Shown here one piece after another: positions 12,200 to 23,389 of a stretch of DNA of 64,000 nucleotides. A program made the translations under genes and the position numbers. The DNA comes from Agarophyton chilense. Lineage: Eukaryota > Rhodophyta > Florideophyceae > Gracilariales > Gracilariaceae. Location: the NCBI GenBank assembly GCA_030374765.1, contig JARGXX010000027.1:930001-994000 (forward strand). Direction: 5' to 3'. The notes below the pieces were generated by a model. The model saw nothing but the letters and a program-made list of their open reading frames with translations, did not search any database and had not been told where the DNA came from. Positions within the stretch are counted from its first letter, which is position 1, and each line of letters opens with the position of its first letter.

Positions 12200-15100
12200 A
12201 TTAATTTGCCTAACGATCGAAACTCCCGCGTGCCGTGAGCGCTGGACACAGGTGCGCCGCCGGCGCACTCCTCGCGTCGCGTAGCCTGGATGGTCCATTG
12301 GCTTCTTCTCCTCTGACGGTCATTGGGGCCCTTCTTAGTCTCTGTTCTTCCTTTGGCGAACCTACGCGCTTCGTCCACCTTGAACCAAGGTGCGTGCTTC
12401 GTTCATTCGGGGTCACTTCGGTCATCCTGCCCGATTCGGTTTCATCGTTCTTCGTTCCCGTTGCGGAATTCCTCCATTGGTCGCGCGCGATGCCGCCATC
12501 GCCTTTGAAGCCCGTCGGATACGGCACTCTCCCACCGGACCTTGTCGCTTCCGTTGGACATTGCCCCAGTCCTGGGGAAAGCTTGCTCCTGGGCGCGTCG
12601 TTCGGCGCGCTACGCCGCGGTTGGCCAACAGGGTCAAAATCTGAAGACCGCTATGGTCAATGTCCTGCAGCAGAATGGGCAGATAATGTCCCAGAGGGTT
12701 ACTGCCGACTGGGATTCCCGGTGTGGTCTAAATATGAGCAACCAGGAGGCTTCCGATGGTGACAATAGTTCCTCAGGTGAATCTCCGCCGAAGAAGCGTT
12801 CTCGGCTCGCTGGGGCCGGTCCTGGTGGTCCCGTTAGCTCCTCGGGTGACCGTAGTCTCGGTTTCGCTCCTGCACGTTCCAATGAGGACGATGGAGTTAC
12901 TCCTGCGCCTCCCCAGTGAGTCCTGTTGGTGTTCGGAGCGCTTCCGCGACCCTTGAGGTCATGGTAAGGGCTGTTATGCCTTTGTTAGATAGTCAAATAA
13001 ATTAATGATTGTGGTTTTCCAAGGTCGTTCTTGTATCTCATACATGCGTGTCCTGGCGCGGTGTCCCTGCTTAAGAGCGTCTCAGGTCTTCCGCAGGTGT
13101 CGCAGAAGAACTGACCTTGTTCCCTGATGCGGGAGCTACGAAGAACTGTCGTGCTCCGGCGAACCGTCGTGTCGGGAGGTGGTTTGGGAGGCGTTTTGGG
13201 ATTATTCGGACCAATGATTGCCCCCTGCTCAAGGCTGCGCACCGTGTGGCCAATTCCGCGCCTATGGCGGGCGATAATGTTAGCCGGAATGGTTTGAGGC
13301 TCTTGCCAAGTGTCTTTCTCAGGTGTGTAGACGAACCAACGGACGCATTAGCGCTTAGTTCCATCTTCTCCCCGACCGGCGGAGATGATGCGCTCAATCA
13401 AATACTCCAGTTGGTATTCATTCTGTGGCATAAGAGTGCGCTTCAGAGAGGCGAATCCATCGTAGTCGGTTGGAAGAGATGGGTCATCGTCATTGGCATT
13501 GAACATCGGGTCCATGGGGCTAGTCGAGTCCGCTGGAACTGCTTTAGGGTGTGGGGAGACTTGAGCGTCGACCTGAGATCTTAGTGATTTCGTTGGGCCA
13601 GGGGACTGGGACTTTGTTGATTCGGGGGAGCTGGGAGCACGGGTCACACTATCAATCCATACGGTGTTCTGTAGGCCGTCAATTAGTAACGTAATGGTGT
13701 GTTGATTGGCCTTAAGGAAGTTGTATGGTCCCATAGAGCGGGGTAAGAGTTCCCGCGTACTGTACTCAAGGTCCTCACTCTCCTTCGGTGGCCGGTCCAG
13801 GTAAACCAGATCTTCTTTCCTAAAGGTCGATGTTTTCCAAACGGCTTCATTGAAATTGCACTTGTAGCGCCGTTGAGCTTTGGTTTGTACAGTTCTGGCC
13901 AACTGGAGAATACGGTCAATGCTTCGACGCGAGTAGCGCTTCGCCTGGGTAGGAGTCATCCCTTCGGTTATGTCCTGAGGTATGATAGACTCCTGAAGGT
14001 CAACAGCTATCGGCGGCGGCGCTCTCTTTAGCGTTAAGTCGAAAGGCGTTGTCCCTGTGGAAGCGTGCACCTGCGTGTTGTAGGCATAAACCAGTGGCTC
14101 AACGTATTCGTCCCAGTCCAATTGGTGCTCCGAAACGTAGTGCGCCAATCGGTCCAGAAAGGTGCTGCTGAAGCGTTCGGCTTGGCCATCGGTTTGCGGG
14201 TGGTACGCTGTGGTGGTCACATGTTTGATACCTAAGGTAGCACAAACATATGAGAAGAATTTGGATACAAACTGGCTGCAGTTATCCGTAAGAAGCTAGA
14301 GTGGCATTCGATATGGATATACCCAGTGGGACAAGAAAGCCTTGGCAACATCCGTGGCTGTTGTCTTCCCTAGGAGTAGGGCTCGGGTAAGTTTGATAAA
14401 CCTATCGGTTATTAGCATGACCAACCGTTTCCCATGGGAAGACTTAGGCAAAGGCCCAAGTATATCCATTGCAATATATTTCATCGGACCTGCAGCGGGG
14501 AAAAGATTCAATTTGGCCTGATGAGTGGCGCGATACCTTCGGATTTGTGCGCACGATGTACAGTTCCGTGCGGTCTGCCATAGGTCCTGCGCCATCAGTG
14601 GCCAGTAGAAGAACTTCCTTAGGTTCTGGTACATTCGTCGGCCTCCAGGGTGACCACCTAAGCGGGTTAAAAGGGCAAGGTGTAGGAATTGCACCCTTAG
14701 CGAAGTTGGTATTCCCAGTTGGAGTGTGCCATCCAGCGGGGAGCGGCGAAATAGTAGTCCAAATCGGTCATAATCGAATAGGCATCCAGGGGTTCCTACC
14801 AAATGGGCTGTTTCCTTGCAGTAATCGTCTTCGACCTGCGCCTGTAAGAGTTCCTCAATAATTATAGGGAGGAGCTCTTTTCCTCCGAGGCTATCGCATC
14901 AACCTGACGTGGTGTCGAATTGGGCGGTACTGTCTCCCAGTCCAATAGAAATACTTCGTTCTACTTTACCTCAGGATCATCCAATTGGAATTTACCCATG
15001 AAGTCATCCGTTTCCGTACACCCCTGAGGTCCACCTTCTGTAAAGTGGGTAGGAATGAGGTCGTTCAATAGCATGTCATCGGTTCAGTCGGTAATGAATC

Positions 15101-18100
15101 GCGAGAGGGCATCTGCTGCCTAGTGCTTGATGCCTGGCCTAAAGGTTCTATCATAGTCATTCTCTGAGAACCTAAGGCGCCAACAAGCGAGGCGACTTGA
15201 TCCATCGGTCATTTTGAGTAACCAACGGAGTGAATCATGCTCTGTCCTAATGGTAAACCTGGTTCCCTCGAGGTACGGACGGAGTGTCCATACGGACCAT
15301 TCGATGGCTAGACATTCCTTTGCGGTAGTACTGTAGTTTCGTTCCGCGCTTAGGAGCGTTCTGCTCCAGTATCCAATAGGTCGATAGTCCTTCGGTGACT
15401 CCTGTTCCTGTAGCAGTGCACAACCCACTTGGACATCAGAGGCATCTGTGTACAGGATGAAAGGCCTAATGGACTTTGGTAAAGGCAATATAGGTTGGTT
15501 CAGAAATTTGTCCTTTGGGGTCTTAAATGCCTAGTACTGGTCGTCCGTAAGGGCTTCGAACTCCGAAGGTGGTCTCTTCTGCAGCATCGCATTGAGAGGG
15601 GCCGAGATCTTGGAAAACCCTTGGACGAACGGTCGGTACACATTGCACAAGCCCACGAAGGATCGTAGTTTGGTGTGGGTCCTAGGAGGCTTAGCCTTGC
15701 CGATCGCATTTGTGGTCCGTGTGGCCACCTTTAGCCTTCTTGGGAGGATGACTTGACCGAGATAATGCACTGATGCCCGGAAGAAAGCGCATTTGCGGAG
15801 TTTCAGTGCTACCCCAGCGTCATGTAGGATTCTTAGCACCTTCTTCACGTAGCGAAGGTGTTCCTTTACGGTCCGTGAGAAGAATATAATGTCATCCAAA
15901 CAAACCAGGGCGAACTTCCATTAGACTCTGGACAGTATGATGTCCATTACCCGTTGAAAAGTGGCTGGTGAATTCTTCAAACCAATGGGCATGAGAGTTA
16001 ATATGAAAAGACTTTCATGGGTGGTAAAGGTTGTCAGCGCGCTCGCGTTTTCGGCCAAAGGGATTTGCAAATATCCCGAGTTAGCGTCCAGTGTGGTAAA
16101 TACGACAGCTTCGCCTAAAGAATCCAGACAGCCGTCCATGCGGGGTATCAGGTATGAATCTCTCTTGGTTACTGAGTTCAGCTTCATGTAGTCGACATAG
16201 AACCTGACGGAGCCATCTTGCTTCCCCACGAGGACAAGGGGACTTGACCATTCGGATTGGTTTGGAGGCGCCGGCTCTATGACTTGAGCTGTGCGCATCT
16301 TGTCCATCTGGTTGGCAACAATGTCCTTACCCCTAAGGCCTGTACGGTATGTGTTCCGAAACTGTGGTCTAGCATGATCCTGAAGGTCAATGCGGTGTGT
16401 AGTGGCTCTGATTTTCTCCAATCTACCTCACCACATGGCCTGGTATTCCTCGAGGAGATAAAGTACCTGGGGCCTATAGGACTCAAATACTGCGCCAATG
16501 GCGACCGTCCCCTCCCAAGAGCCGACTTCCTCGTGGGGAGTTCGCGTTGAAAGGATATACATTTGGGCCTATACAATGGCCACGGGGCAAGTAGAGTGTT
16601 GCCAATCACCGTACCTTTAGATAACCGTACCGGTTTATCTCTGAAGTTGCTGATTTTGACCAAGAAGGGCCTGTTGGGGTGGATGTCCATTACTCCGTTG
16701 ATCATCAAGGGAAGGTGCTTCAGATCCATTTTGGGGTGGTTTTGAATCGTTACGAGACCTGAGGACTGGGAATGGACCAATACAGCGATATTGGTCATTG
16801 GGGGTATCGTTATGGCCTTCGACAGGCGAACCTTACTGGACGTCGTGTTTTCGGGGAAAACCGCTCGTTTGCGGTTCGCTTCTGGCCCTGGAGCGGAACC
16901 AGTTATGGAGATGGAAGGTGCGCGGTAGAACGCGACTTTCCTCTAAGACCTGGATAAATGGCCTTAATGTATCGGTCGATAAAGGAGGTCCCTAGAATTG
17001 CCTCAGCACCCAAGTGAGGACATACAAGGACCCACGTGCGGACTTTGAAATTTCCTACCTGGAGGTAAAGTGGTACTATCTTTTCAATGTCCATTGGTCT
17101 ACGTGATGCAACGGTAATCCTTGGGTTCTTCCTTGCCTGAACGAAATCTTGCCAACCCAGTTTAAGTAGCTTAGGATGTACCAAGTTAGGACCAGTGCGT
17201 GTGTCAAATACGGCTGTGGTCACTCGAGAGTTGTTGGAATGAAGTCCGACGGTTCCTCGAACTTTTTAATTCTCTTTCCTGAGGATACAGACCGGGTCAT
17301 TACTGTGTTCCAATTGTGGTTCAACCAGAGTGGTCCATTCTGAGTGATTAGTATTGGGAGGTGAAGAGATCTTTGGCCCAGGACCGTCCAATTGGTTGAG
17401 GCAGGAGCTTAAAGGGGGAGGATTTCCCTCGCATTGACCCTCTAAGATTTTCCGATGGGGTTTCGGTTTCTTCCTGAGGATAACATTCCTCTTCGGGTTC
17501 TTCCGTTGGATCTTCAATGGCGTGGACCTGTGGGGCTTTGATCAGAGTGTCCGCAGTTGTGGCATAATGTGAGCTTCCAGGGGTCCTTGTGGTTCGTTGC
17601 TCTGTCTTCTCCGACTTCACAATCAGTCTCACCAACGACATCACAGTGTAAAACTTGTACGTAAATGACATAGTCTTCGCAAACTCCACCATGTTGTTCA
17701 AAGCATTCCCAATCCCCAGAATCTCCCTCATCGTAATCATACACCCGTCTTTTCGCCTCCACCACGACACATTGAGCTTCGTGCACACCTCTAGAATGTT
17801 TCTTAGCGCCGGATTCAAGTGGTTGAGGGCAATGTGTCGATGAAGCCATCAATGGGCAAAACTTTCACCAACATACGATTGTCCCCCACCCCTTCGCTTA
17901 TCGGCTTTTCGGATTTCGCCATAAAAATGCTCAAGTTACCAACCCCTCTCAGGAATCCCGTCCCCCAGTACAGACTCCATCAAGTTCAGCACATGAGGTT
18001 CACAAACACTGCTTATCGTTACCTCCGGGAGGTCAACCAGATCGATATCAATAGTCAAAAATATTAAAGTCACTCTACTCAAATGTCTTGTCAGCGTCTT

Positions 18101-18870
18101 CCGAAGGCACGTCATTTCCCTCATCATACAGGTTGTTCGTGAGGTTCTACCCCTCCACTAGGTCACTGTCACTACCGTCATTCAGCCACCATCATTGGCC
18201 CGCCTCCACTGCTTCATTCCTATTCAATAACAGCCGCCGTTGCCGCGCGGCTAACGGTATGGCTTCCACCAGTCCCCGGCCCAGACCCAGGAGCCTTCCT
18301 TCCCTACTGAAAAGTTTACGGCGTCTTCAACACCTGCACAACCCCGTCACCACTCTTTTCAGGGGCCATGGAAGGTGTGACACTATTCTTGGCACCGGCC
18401 GTCGCCGAATTATTCGGTGAAGTGACTTGGTTTCCCTTGGTAGCATTTGGAGCTACGGTTTTAGGGTTCCCATGCTTCGTGCCAGTCTTTTTGTTGCTAA
18501 TCGTGCCCCTCGTCATGCTCTCCTCATCATCATCATTATCACTGAGGCTGAGAATAGTTCTCAGGGTGTTTGACATCTCCTCGGGATTCGGCGTTTTCTT
18601 CGGCCTTTGCTTCCCCTTCGGGGTTGGCTTTCCTTTCGGGATGGGTGTGGTTGCGGTTGCAGTTGTCTTCGCGGCTGCCACCGGTGGAGCAACCGGCCCC
18701 ATAATCTTCGTGTCCCAAGCGTAAAGGTTCTTGTCGTCCATTTCCCCCAGACTTTTCGGCACAGCATCAAGACAGAGACAATGAAAGGGATACAGGTATT
18801 TCAAATCCTTCTCGTCTATAATAATTGTCATTTAGATGGCCACCATATCCTGAGTCGAATTTTCCTATAG
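12200..18870 (-). mobile_element. Element E: old Ty3/Gypsy chromovirus remnant
   Basis: This is a degraded LTR retrotransposon on the minus strand, of a family distinct from A/B and C. Parts in coding order: a gag N-terminal region rich in Pro/Lys/Thr (about 18,830-18,320), a CX2C zinc-knuckle remnant near 17,560, a retropepsin region (about 17,220-16,900, with VFDTRTGPN and AILGTSF), reverse transcriptase (about 16,420-15,530), RNase H (about 15,490-15,120, with LYTDASDVQVGCALL), integrase (about 14,800-13,700, with TTAYHPQTDGQAERF), and a chromodomain (about 13,420-13,280). An antisense ORF lies beyond pol on the left. No LTR pair could be found. It has more than ten breaks and is old. Confidence 0.85.
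12323..12919 (+). CDS. Antisense ORF downstream of element E pol (unknown)
   Basis: This open region runs opposite to element E's pol, in the same slot as the antisense ORFs of the other elements. Its C-terminal half has a helical stretch (MVNVLQQNGQIMSQRV), then a Ser/Asp/Gly-rich segment with a basic PPKKRSR string that could act as a nuclear signal, then a Pro-rich end. An AATAAA-like signal follows near 12,995. It shows no visible similarity to the other antisense ORFs. Whether it is a gene is uncertain. Confidence 0.35.
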
Positions 18871-19602
18871 TGTAGGACCGCGTACCTATGGCTGCAACAC
18901 TACGCTCCCCTGTGAGAGCTTCACCGACTTCAACACCCCCGTACGAACAGCCTTCTTCGTCCCACTCGGTCGCTGCACTAGAAGATTCGCTCGCCCTACA
19001 GGCTCTGGGGCCCAACTCAGTACACTCGCCCCCTTCGCGCCGCTTCTTGCTATCGCCATCTCGCGGCTTTCTGCATTCATCAAGGTGCCTTGGTTCCTGT
19101 CGCTAGGCGCACTCTTCGAGATTCGGGTTCGCCGCAGATCCCTTCACCGCATTATGACGAGAGAGGAAGGGCATTGTATGTTCAAAACGAGCTAATGGTC
19201 GAGAAACTTCCAGCGGGTGAATTCGAGAAAAACACCGCACAGCTTTCGCGAGGCACACAGTACTCTTCCGCGTCGTACCGATCCATCTAAGCGAGCGATA
19301 GACGCATCAATCCCATTAAAAGCGTATTGGGTATTCTGTGCTAGAATGGCCCTATGGGGCACAGAGCGGGAGGTGAAAATAAAACTCCCAACTCTTCAGA
19401 AACCATGAAAGCGAGCTTCCACCCCATGGTTCTGATTTTTTCCAGGCCACACTGTCGCAAGACCCTTTCTCTCCCTCCTCATCGTCCAAACTCTCTGTCT
19501 CGTTCTCCGTCTCGTTCTGCGCTTCGTGTCTCTCTTCTTTTTCGTATTCCTCCCTCTTTCTCTCATTCAGTCTCTGTCTCTTTGTATACTTAACCGCAGT
19601 CC
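18871..19602. other. No gene recognised; possible LTR remnant and 5' leader
   Basis: The left end begins TGTAGGACCGCG right beyond the gag start of element E, which would suit an LTR boundary, but I could not find a partner copy. The right part (about 19,440-19,590) is strongly pyrimidine-rich on +, as in a promoter or 5' UTR of the gene starting at 19,603. Confidence 0.35.
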
Positions 19603-19785
19603 ATGGCGCCCCCCACGCGTACAACAAAGCGGAGTACCCCGACGGGTTCGCGCAGAGGCGGGCTCAGGTACAGGAACCAGGGATTACGAAGAGGAGAAGC
19701 ATTGGGTCGGGAGGGAGTCAAGGGCGGCCGCCACGAAGTGGATTGTCCTCAAAGACTCTAGCACGTGCAGCGCATGCCAGAGATA

Positions 19786-21080
19786 CAGTGTGTTTCAAAG
19801 ACATATCCCTTTCTAAAACCGGGCCAAAAATGGCGTTTTCTGTACTGCAGAGCCAATTTCTCACCGAATAAAACCTTTTCAAGTCAAAAACCTTGTTTCT
19901 TAAACATATCCTTTTTATTGTATAGAAATCCATTATGACTATTGTACCGCCCTCATCTCGCCAAAAACATATGAAAATTATTAGATTGGACCACAAAGGC
20001 ATGATCCCAACTTTTATAGCGCAAAAACAAAAATAAAGCTCAAAAACAAACAACTAATACAAAAACATCTGTTTGGAATGATTTCAAGCAATGTTTGAGC
20101 AATACTGAATTCTTTTCTAACACAAAAATGCGTGGAAGTAAGCGTTATCTGTTCTATGATACGTCATCGTGCAAGTATAATTGAAAAAAACTGTAATTAA
20201 ATGTAAAATGTTCTAAAATATGACGCAAATTAAAAAGTCAAAATAGGTTAAATAATACAACAACAAAAGAATCCTCTTTTGAAAACGTACCATAAATGCA
20301 AACATGGGTTTTGTTTCTGAGAAAAGGCTCATTAAAAAAGAGTACGAAAAAAAGATAATTATGTGGACAAAAAATGTGAATATTGACGGACCAGGTTTCT
20401 ACAACTTTTATCAGCACGATAATTGCAAAACAAATTTGAGTTTTGTAAGAAATATCTTTGGTTAAACAACTGAGATGGTTCTGGATGGCATACGTAACGA
20501 AACACCAACTAAAATAGCGTTTTTTAAAGCTATAATGACTTAGAAACGTTATGATGAAGTTTTAAAAAGTTATGTGCTACATTATTTCTACTTTAAGTAT
20601 CAATTAAATTATGGTTTTTAGCAGGATAGTGTGCTTGTAAAAAAGTCAAATGTTTAGAAACAGTACATGAATGGTTTAAATATGACTGATACGGATCTCC
20701 CATGACGAATTTCCGATGTACACATTTTTCAAAACAGGTATGGAGTGATAGATTAGATGATTTATGGTCAAATTAAACATTCCAGTACAGTTTTATATTC
20801 GAAAGTTTGTATCACAAATTACTTTGACAAAATTATCTCTAATTTAATTCATGTTTTTATTGAATAAATGATAAGACACTCTATAAGTGTCATTAGGGTT
20901 AAAAAAGCGAAAACGGACAACTGAAAGCGGGCTAGAGAGAATATGACTGAAGAAAGGATATGTTTTTGAAACAGTATTTTGACTTGATTCTTTTCATATG
21001 ATGTTTTTATTGAGTGTACTGTAGTCGAAAAGACAATTTACGAAATTTTTGTGCAAGTGATATGTTTCTGAAACAGACTT
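19786..21080 (+). mobile_element. Tc1/mariner transposon with double inverted repeats
   Basis: A 1,295-bp element flanked by TA on both sides (19,784-19,785 and 21,081-21,082). Its ends are imperfect inverted repeats: the left starts CAGTGTGTTTCAAAGACATA and the right, reversed, AAGTCTGTTTCAGAAACATA. A second internal copy of the motif lies about 100 bp in from each end (near 19,892 and near 20,956), giving the IR/DR layout known from Sleeping Beauty-type Tc1 elements. It is much more A/T-rich than its flanks. Confidence 0.8.
20040..20850 (+). pseudogene. Tc1/mariner transposase remnant
   Basis: Inside the IR/DR element one frame still shows Tc1/mariner DDE-domain landmarks despite many stops. 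A segment near 20,376-20,420 (NIDGPGFYNFYQHDN) matches the family pattern 'NLDGPDGFxYYWHD'. A second near 20,612-20,640 is the 'FQQD' block holding the second catalytic Asp. About 30 codons on, LNMTDTDLP and ISDVHI correspond to the 'DWPPxSPDLNPIE' block. The remnant is non-functional, and the number of stops suggests an old insertion. Confidence 0.7.
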
Positions 21081-23389
21081 TACACCTGTAACGCACGCAA
21101 AAACTCTCGCCACGGCCAGGAAAACCACAGAGAGTGAGCTCCTCGCCGCGAAACCCGCAAGGGAGAGAGATGAGCCTCTCACTCTAGAAACCCCTAAGCC
21201 GAAGCCAAAGCCGATTCTGAGATCGAAGGTGAAGGAGAAGCCAAGCGAGAAGGCGAAGCCGGTGCGGAGAGATTCTGCGGAGGTTACTCATGTGGAGCGC
21301 GGGAAGCCGTCGGAGAAGGCGCCATCTAATCGTAGGGAAGATGAGTATGAAGGGGGAAGGGAGCAGGACTTCGTACCAGAATTCATAGGGCGTAACTGCT
21401 GCAGACAACATCAGCTAGCTGCAGAATGTTATGCGACAGGCCGCGCAAGAGGTGACGAAAGTGACGAGAGCATCGCCTGGACCTAGAAATATGAAATCTG
21501 CGTCTCGAACAAAAGTAATGCCGGCGGAGGTGAGGTTTTCAAGTCGAAATTCAGAACTCCCTGAGCGAGCGACAAAAACGATTGGTGAGGTGGGGAGGAG
21601 ACGTACAGGATGGGTTTCTCGATCACGGGATCGGGGTGAGGGGTTTACGAAGAGTGTGGAAGAACACGGAGATGGAGAACACGAAATCGAGATACCGGTA
21701 GAATATGAGAAATGCGTGCATCCAGTTGCACAGGGGTCCGGAAAGAGGAGGCAGGCGATGATAAGGGAGCCGTGGTGGAGAAGGAGCAGATTGGATAGAA
21801 TATCTGCATGGGTTACGAGAAGGAAACGGGACCGGAGTGATGACTTCGAGGAAGAAAGTGGATTTGGGAGCCCTAATGAAGAGACTGGTGTAGTTCAGTG
21901 TGTAGTGGAGTCTAATGCCGCACGGAATGAACTACTTTTGAAGATAAAGAGGTTGAATGGGGAGCTACATATTACCAGGGATTATTATAAGAGTTTGAAG
22001 ATGAATCTGAGGTTGGCCCAAGAAGAGATTCAGTGGCTTGGGAAGGAGCTTAGAGATCACCAACTTCTTATACAGTCTTTACGGCAGGCGGTAAAGAACA
22101 AAGAAGGGAAGTAGATGTTGATGGAGATAGAAGTGGATGAAAGGTTCTATGGGGTGGCGAAGAATGTGTATGACAGTGTGCTTCAGTATGCAAAGAGTGA
22201 GACGTCGGAGCTGTGTCTGTCGGATGCTGTGGCGAAAAACTGGGCGAACAAGTGTGAGATTGTGAGAGAAGAGAAAGAGGAAAGCGTGATGGTTGTGGAT
22301 AGGAAAGAGATTGTTCCACGATGTCAGATGGAGGGAGCGCGAGAGATGAAACCGTATATGTCGTCGGTGAAGGGAGGAAGTGAGGCGTGATTGTACGATG
22401 TGGTGAGTATGCAGTTTAGGAGGCCGATGTAGGCATCAGTACGGTCGTTTGGGAAGGACGAGGAGGGTGTGCAGAAGTTGTTGAAGGATGTGTGTTTACG
22501 GAAGAGGGTGAAGCAGGCTTTGAGCAATGTTGTGGGCGTACGAAAGCGGAATGCGAGAGACAACCTGTTTCTGGGAGTGGGATATAATTCTATAGGTAGG
22601 CGTCCTAGACAATGAGAGAAAAACGAAGTGCAGAGGAGGTAAGTGTTGCAGGTGTAGGAGGCGCTTCAGAGGCTACTACTGAAGGATATCGGTGGAAATG
22701 AAGTGCTGTCGACATGTAGAATGAGGAAAGTAGAAGAGATATGTTTCTCTGGGTTTCGTGTGTATTCGGAGAAGTATGAGGATGTGCCTAAGGACATGTA
22801 ATTCCAGAACGAAGTGAGTTTGCAAATGCTGAGGGAGTTTCTTGGGTACGACGTGCAGCAACGGTCTCGGGAAGCGGTGGAAGGGCTTGTGTATGTGGAT
22901 GGGAGTGTTGTGCAGCTGGAGAGTCTGGATGCACGGATTGAGTCTGTGGTGCGAGCGATGGATTGTGATGTGGGAAGAGGTTTGAGACGGCAGATACTGT
23001 TCATGAACTTGTTTTTAAAGTACCTTCCGCAAGCTGTAGAAGGGATTTTAGAGACGGCGAGGGGGAAGGTTGTGGAGATATACAGGGAAAAATTGGAGAA
23101 CAGAGGGGTGAATAGGGAAAAACTGAGGCATATGCTTGGCAATTCGGAGCGGGTGGGGACTATTGCACTATGGATGCCTTCGAAGCAAATGGTGTATTTG
23201 GAAGTTCGTGAAGAATTTTTTATGAGCGAGTTCACGGACCACCTGGGATGCGTTGCGCAATGTTACGTAGAGAGTTGCACACCAAATGATATCGAGTTGA
23301 AGCCACTATGATGAGATCCGGAAATTGTGGCAAGTTTTGTTCATGGAGGAGAAGATCATGCAATGGTACAAGAAGGAGAAGAGGCGTTA

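Larger units (their letters stand above)
19603..23311 (+). pseudogene. Unrecognised coiled-coil gene, split by a Tc1/mariner copy
   Basis: This long gene is of unknown function. A likely start is the ATG at 19,603 (MAPPTRTTKRSTPTGSR), after a pyrimidine-rich leader. The frame in use just before the Tc1/mariner insertion resumes directly after it (ARAAHARD, then TPVTHAKT), giving a Lys/Pro/Glu-rich segment. From about 21,431 to 23,311 a single frame continues through roughly seven in-frame stops (for example at 22,112, 22,388 and 22,430) with no shift. It encodes a basic region, a coiled coil at about 21,920-22,110 (ELLLKIKRLNGELHI, LRLAQEEIQWLGKEL) and a helical C-terminal part. Two frame changes occur further upstream. 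It is convergent with a KDZ-like transposase and may be the second ORF of that transposon, or a host gene. Confidence 0.5.

Noticed and set aside
12235-12762. A 175-codon + ORF overlapping the antisense ORF of element E
   Set aside because: Frames overlap in a GC-rich patch. The frame ending at 12,919 has a more protein-like composition, and this one shows no motif.
18888-19602. Assigning this stretch firmly as the 5' LTR of element E
   Set aside because: No second copy was found to the left of E, no primer site like those of B, C and G is visible, and the outer end has no clear TG/CA partner.
21431-23311. Stop-codon reassignment to explain in-frame stops
   Set aside because: All three stop codons interrupt the frame and other genes in the window use normal stops, so decay is simpler.
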